The notes below the pieces were generated by a model. That model made no database searches. It saw only the letters and a list, made by a program, of their open reading frames with translations, and was not told the origin of the DNA. 55,211 bases of DNA from an uncultured Ruthenibacterium sp. (lineage in GTDB: Bacteria; Bacillota; Clostridia; Oscillospirales; Ruminococcaceae): positions 1 to 55,211 of the forward strand of contig CAJUMH010000021.1 in the NCBI GenBank assembly GCA_910587145.1, read 5' to 3'. The stretch's first letter is position 1; every line of letters begins with the position of its first letter. Positions 54,163-55,211 of this stretch are shown piece by piece. A program made the position numbers and the translations under genes.

Positions 54163-54190
54163 TTTTTGCGCCGCATCCCGCCGAATGGCA

Positions 54191-54238
54191 AAAAGCGAAC
54201 GTCCGGATCCCGTGCCGGACGTTCGCTTTTTATTTTTT
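54191..54238. terminator. Terminator between GH1 and the codA remnant
   Basis: AAAAGCGAACGTCCGG (54191-54206) pairs perfectly with CCGGACGTTCGCTTTT (54215-54230), then TATTTTTT. Works in both directions. Up to 54363 nothing else is seen. Confidence 0.9.
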
Positions 54239-54363
54239 GGCTTTGCGCAGATCGTCCGCTGCGGATCTGTTGGATAAGCTGCCGTTTCTTAGCCCGGATC
54301 GGATATCGGCAAACACGGCGCATCCGCCCGCCTGTTTGCCCACGGCAGACAGAGCCCCCCTCC

Positions 54364-55173
54364 TTAAAGCAATACCTCGGCGGCCTGCGGTGCCGATCTC
54401 GCGATGCATTTGCCGTTTCGGTACGAGGCGAGCACCGCCGCGTTCGTATTCAATGCATCGTAATAATTTTCGGCATCCAGCACCACAAAGTTTGCCGGGC
54501 GGTTTTCGGCAATGCCGTAGCCCTCGCCGAGGTGCAGGGTGCGCGCGGCATTTGTGGTAATGAATTTGTAGGCATTCACAAGATCCTCATAGCCCATCAT
54601 CTGGCACACATGCAGGCCCATAAACACCACGTCGCGCAGATTTCCTGTGCCCAGGGGATACCATGGGTCGAAGATATCGTCGTGGCCAAACGAGACGTTG
54701 ATCCCCTCCTGCGTCAATTCCTTCACACGCGTAACGCCGCGGCGTTTGGGGTATGTATCCATCCGGCCCTGCAGGTGTGTATTCACCAGCGGGTTTGAAA
54801 CGAAATTGATCCTGCTCAGCTTTAAAAGGCGCATCAGACGCATTACATAGGCATTATTATAAGAATGCATCGCCGTGGTATGGCTGGCCGTGACTTTATC
54901 GAACAGCTGCAGCTCCAGCGCGCGCGCCGCCAGAGTTTACAGCCCGCGCGAGGCCTCGTCGTCGATCTCGTCACAGTGCACATCTACCAGCTTATCGTAA
55001 TCCGCCGCCAACTGCATTGCAAAATTCAGCGATTCCACGCTGTATTCCCGCGTAAACTCAAAGTGCGGGATCGCACCCACGGCGTCTGCGCCCAGCTTTA
55101 CCGCATCAATCATCAGCTGCTTTCCGTTCGGATAGCTCAAAATGCCCTCCTGCGGAAATGTGCCCTTCCCGGT
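54364..55173 (-). pseudogene. codA: Broken cytosine deaminase
   Basis: The reading frame encodes the C-terminal two thirds of a CodA-type amidohydrolase (cytosine to uracil): FPQEGILSYPNG, GAIPHFEFTREY, VDVHCDEIDDEASR (metal/catalytic His and Glu), ASHTTAMHSYNNAY, LQGRMDTYPKRRGVTRVKEL and FGHDDIFDPWYPLG. A TAA at 54937-54939 interrupts it in frame after DEASRGL, and the protein resumes with TLAARALEL; relatives have Glu there, so a single GAA-to-TAA change would explain it. The N-terminal half is absent: another in-frame stop lies at 55174-55176 and the last 40 bases are AT-rich with A-runs, unlike the rest. Either a decayed gene or a sequence-end artefact. Confidence 0.8.
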
Positions 55174-55211
55174 TTAGAGGACAGTAAAAAAGATAAAAAA
55201 ACAGAATGAAA

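Overview
This 55 kb window looks like chromosome from a moderately high-GC, anaerobic, spore-lineage gut Firmicute (class Clostridia, probably Oscillospirales/Ruminococcaceae-like). The basis is a PolC-type replicase, a class 1B dihydroorotate dehydrogenase (PyrD+PyrK), a rubrerythrin, a Spo0A-type regulator, AGGAGG ribosome sites and TTGACA-17-TATAAT promoters. Genus assignment is inference. No insertion sequence, prophage, integrase or CRISPR array was seen.

Left part (1-18 kb), mostly housekeeping and short accessory operons. tRNA-Ala(CGC) diverges from rubrerythrin. The minus-strand pyr genes pyrK-pyrD-pyrF-pyrE overlap one another and are preceded by a dicarboxylate/amino-acid symporter gene. 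tRNA-Pro(GGG) has a consensus promoter and is followed by a 35-codon ORF with a strong ribosome site and its own terminator. Next come a solitary PTS IIC protein, a CDP-alcohol phosphatidyltransferase, a DUF975 membrane protein, a lipase-like hydrolase, DegV, a TauE/SafE exporter, and a fused redox protein (C_GCAxxG_C_C domain + siroheme reductase + ferredoxin). A BlaI repressor and an M56/M23 metallopeptidase fusion share a promoter bracketed by two BlaI-like operators. They face an unrecognised pair: a Cys-rich soluble protein and a four-helix membrane protein.

Centre (18-39 kb), core genome. uvrB-uvrA, feoA-feoB (FeoB has a cysteine-rich insertion), radC diverging from an RluA-type pseudouridine synthase, and the conserved operon pyrH-frr-uppS-cdsA-dxr-rseP-ispG-polC. 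The last joins UMP kinase, ribosome recycling, isoprenoid and undecaprenyl synthesis, phospholipid precursor synthesis, intramembrane proteolysis and replication. Its promoter lies just upstream of pyrH, with no rpsB-tsf before it.

Right part (39-55 kb), signalling and sugar use. A small DUF6514-like protein, a Spo0A-like response regulator and a soluble histidine kinase form one minus-strand unit with 0A-box-like sites upstream. Then comes a glycoside-utilisation locus: GH2 -> GH43 -> TIM-barrel isomerase/epimerase-like -> GH78 alpha-L-rhamnosidase on the minus strand, a divergent AraC-family regulator, a GPH-family sugar symporter and a GH1 beta-glucosidase. None of the four enzymes has a signal peptide, so they probably act in the cytoplasm on imported small glycosides. 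A recurring motif close to ATTTTTGAT sits 22-25 bp upstream of three -10 elements here and is a candidate operator for the AraC regulator. The window ends in a broken cytosine deaminase gene with an in-frame stop and a missing N-terminal half.

A hairpin repeat family of about 55 bp occurs at 26.2, 45.2 and 49.4 kb; two copies sit directly upstream of glycoside genes. Coordinates and start codons were chosen by reading ribosome binding sites by eye. Functional calls rest on motif recognition, not on searches.
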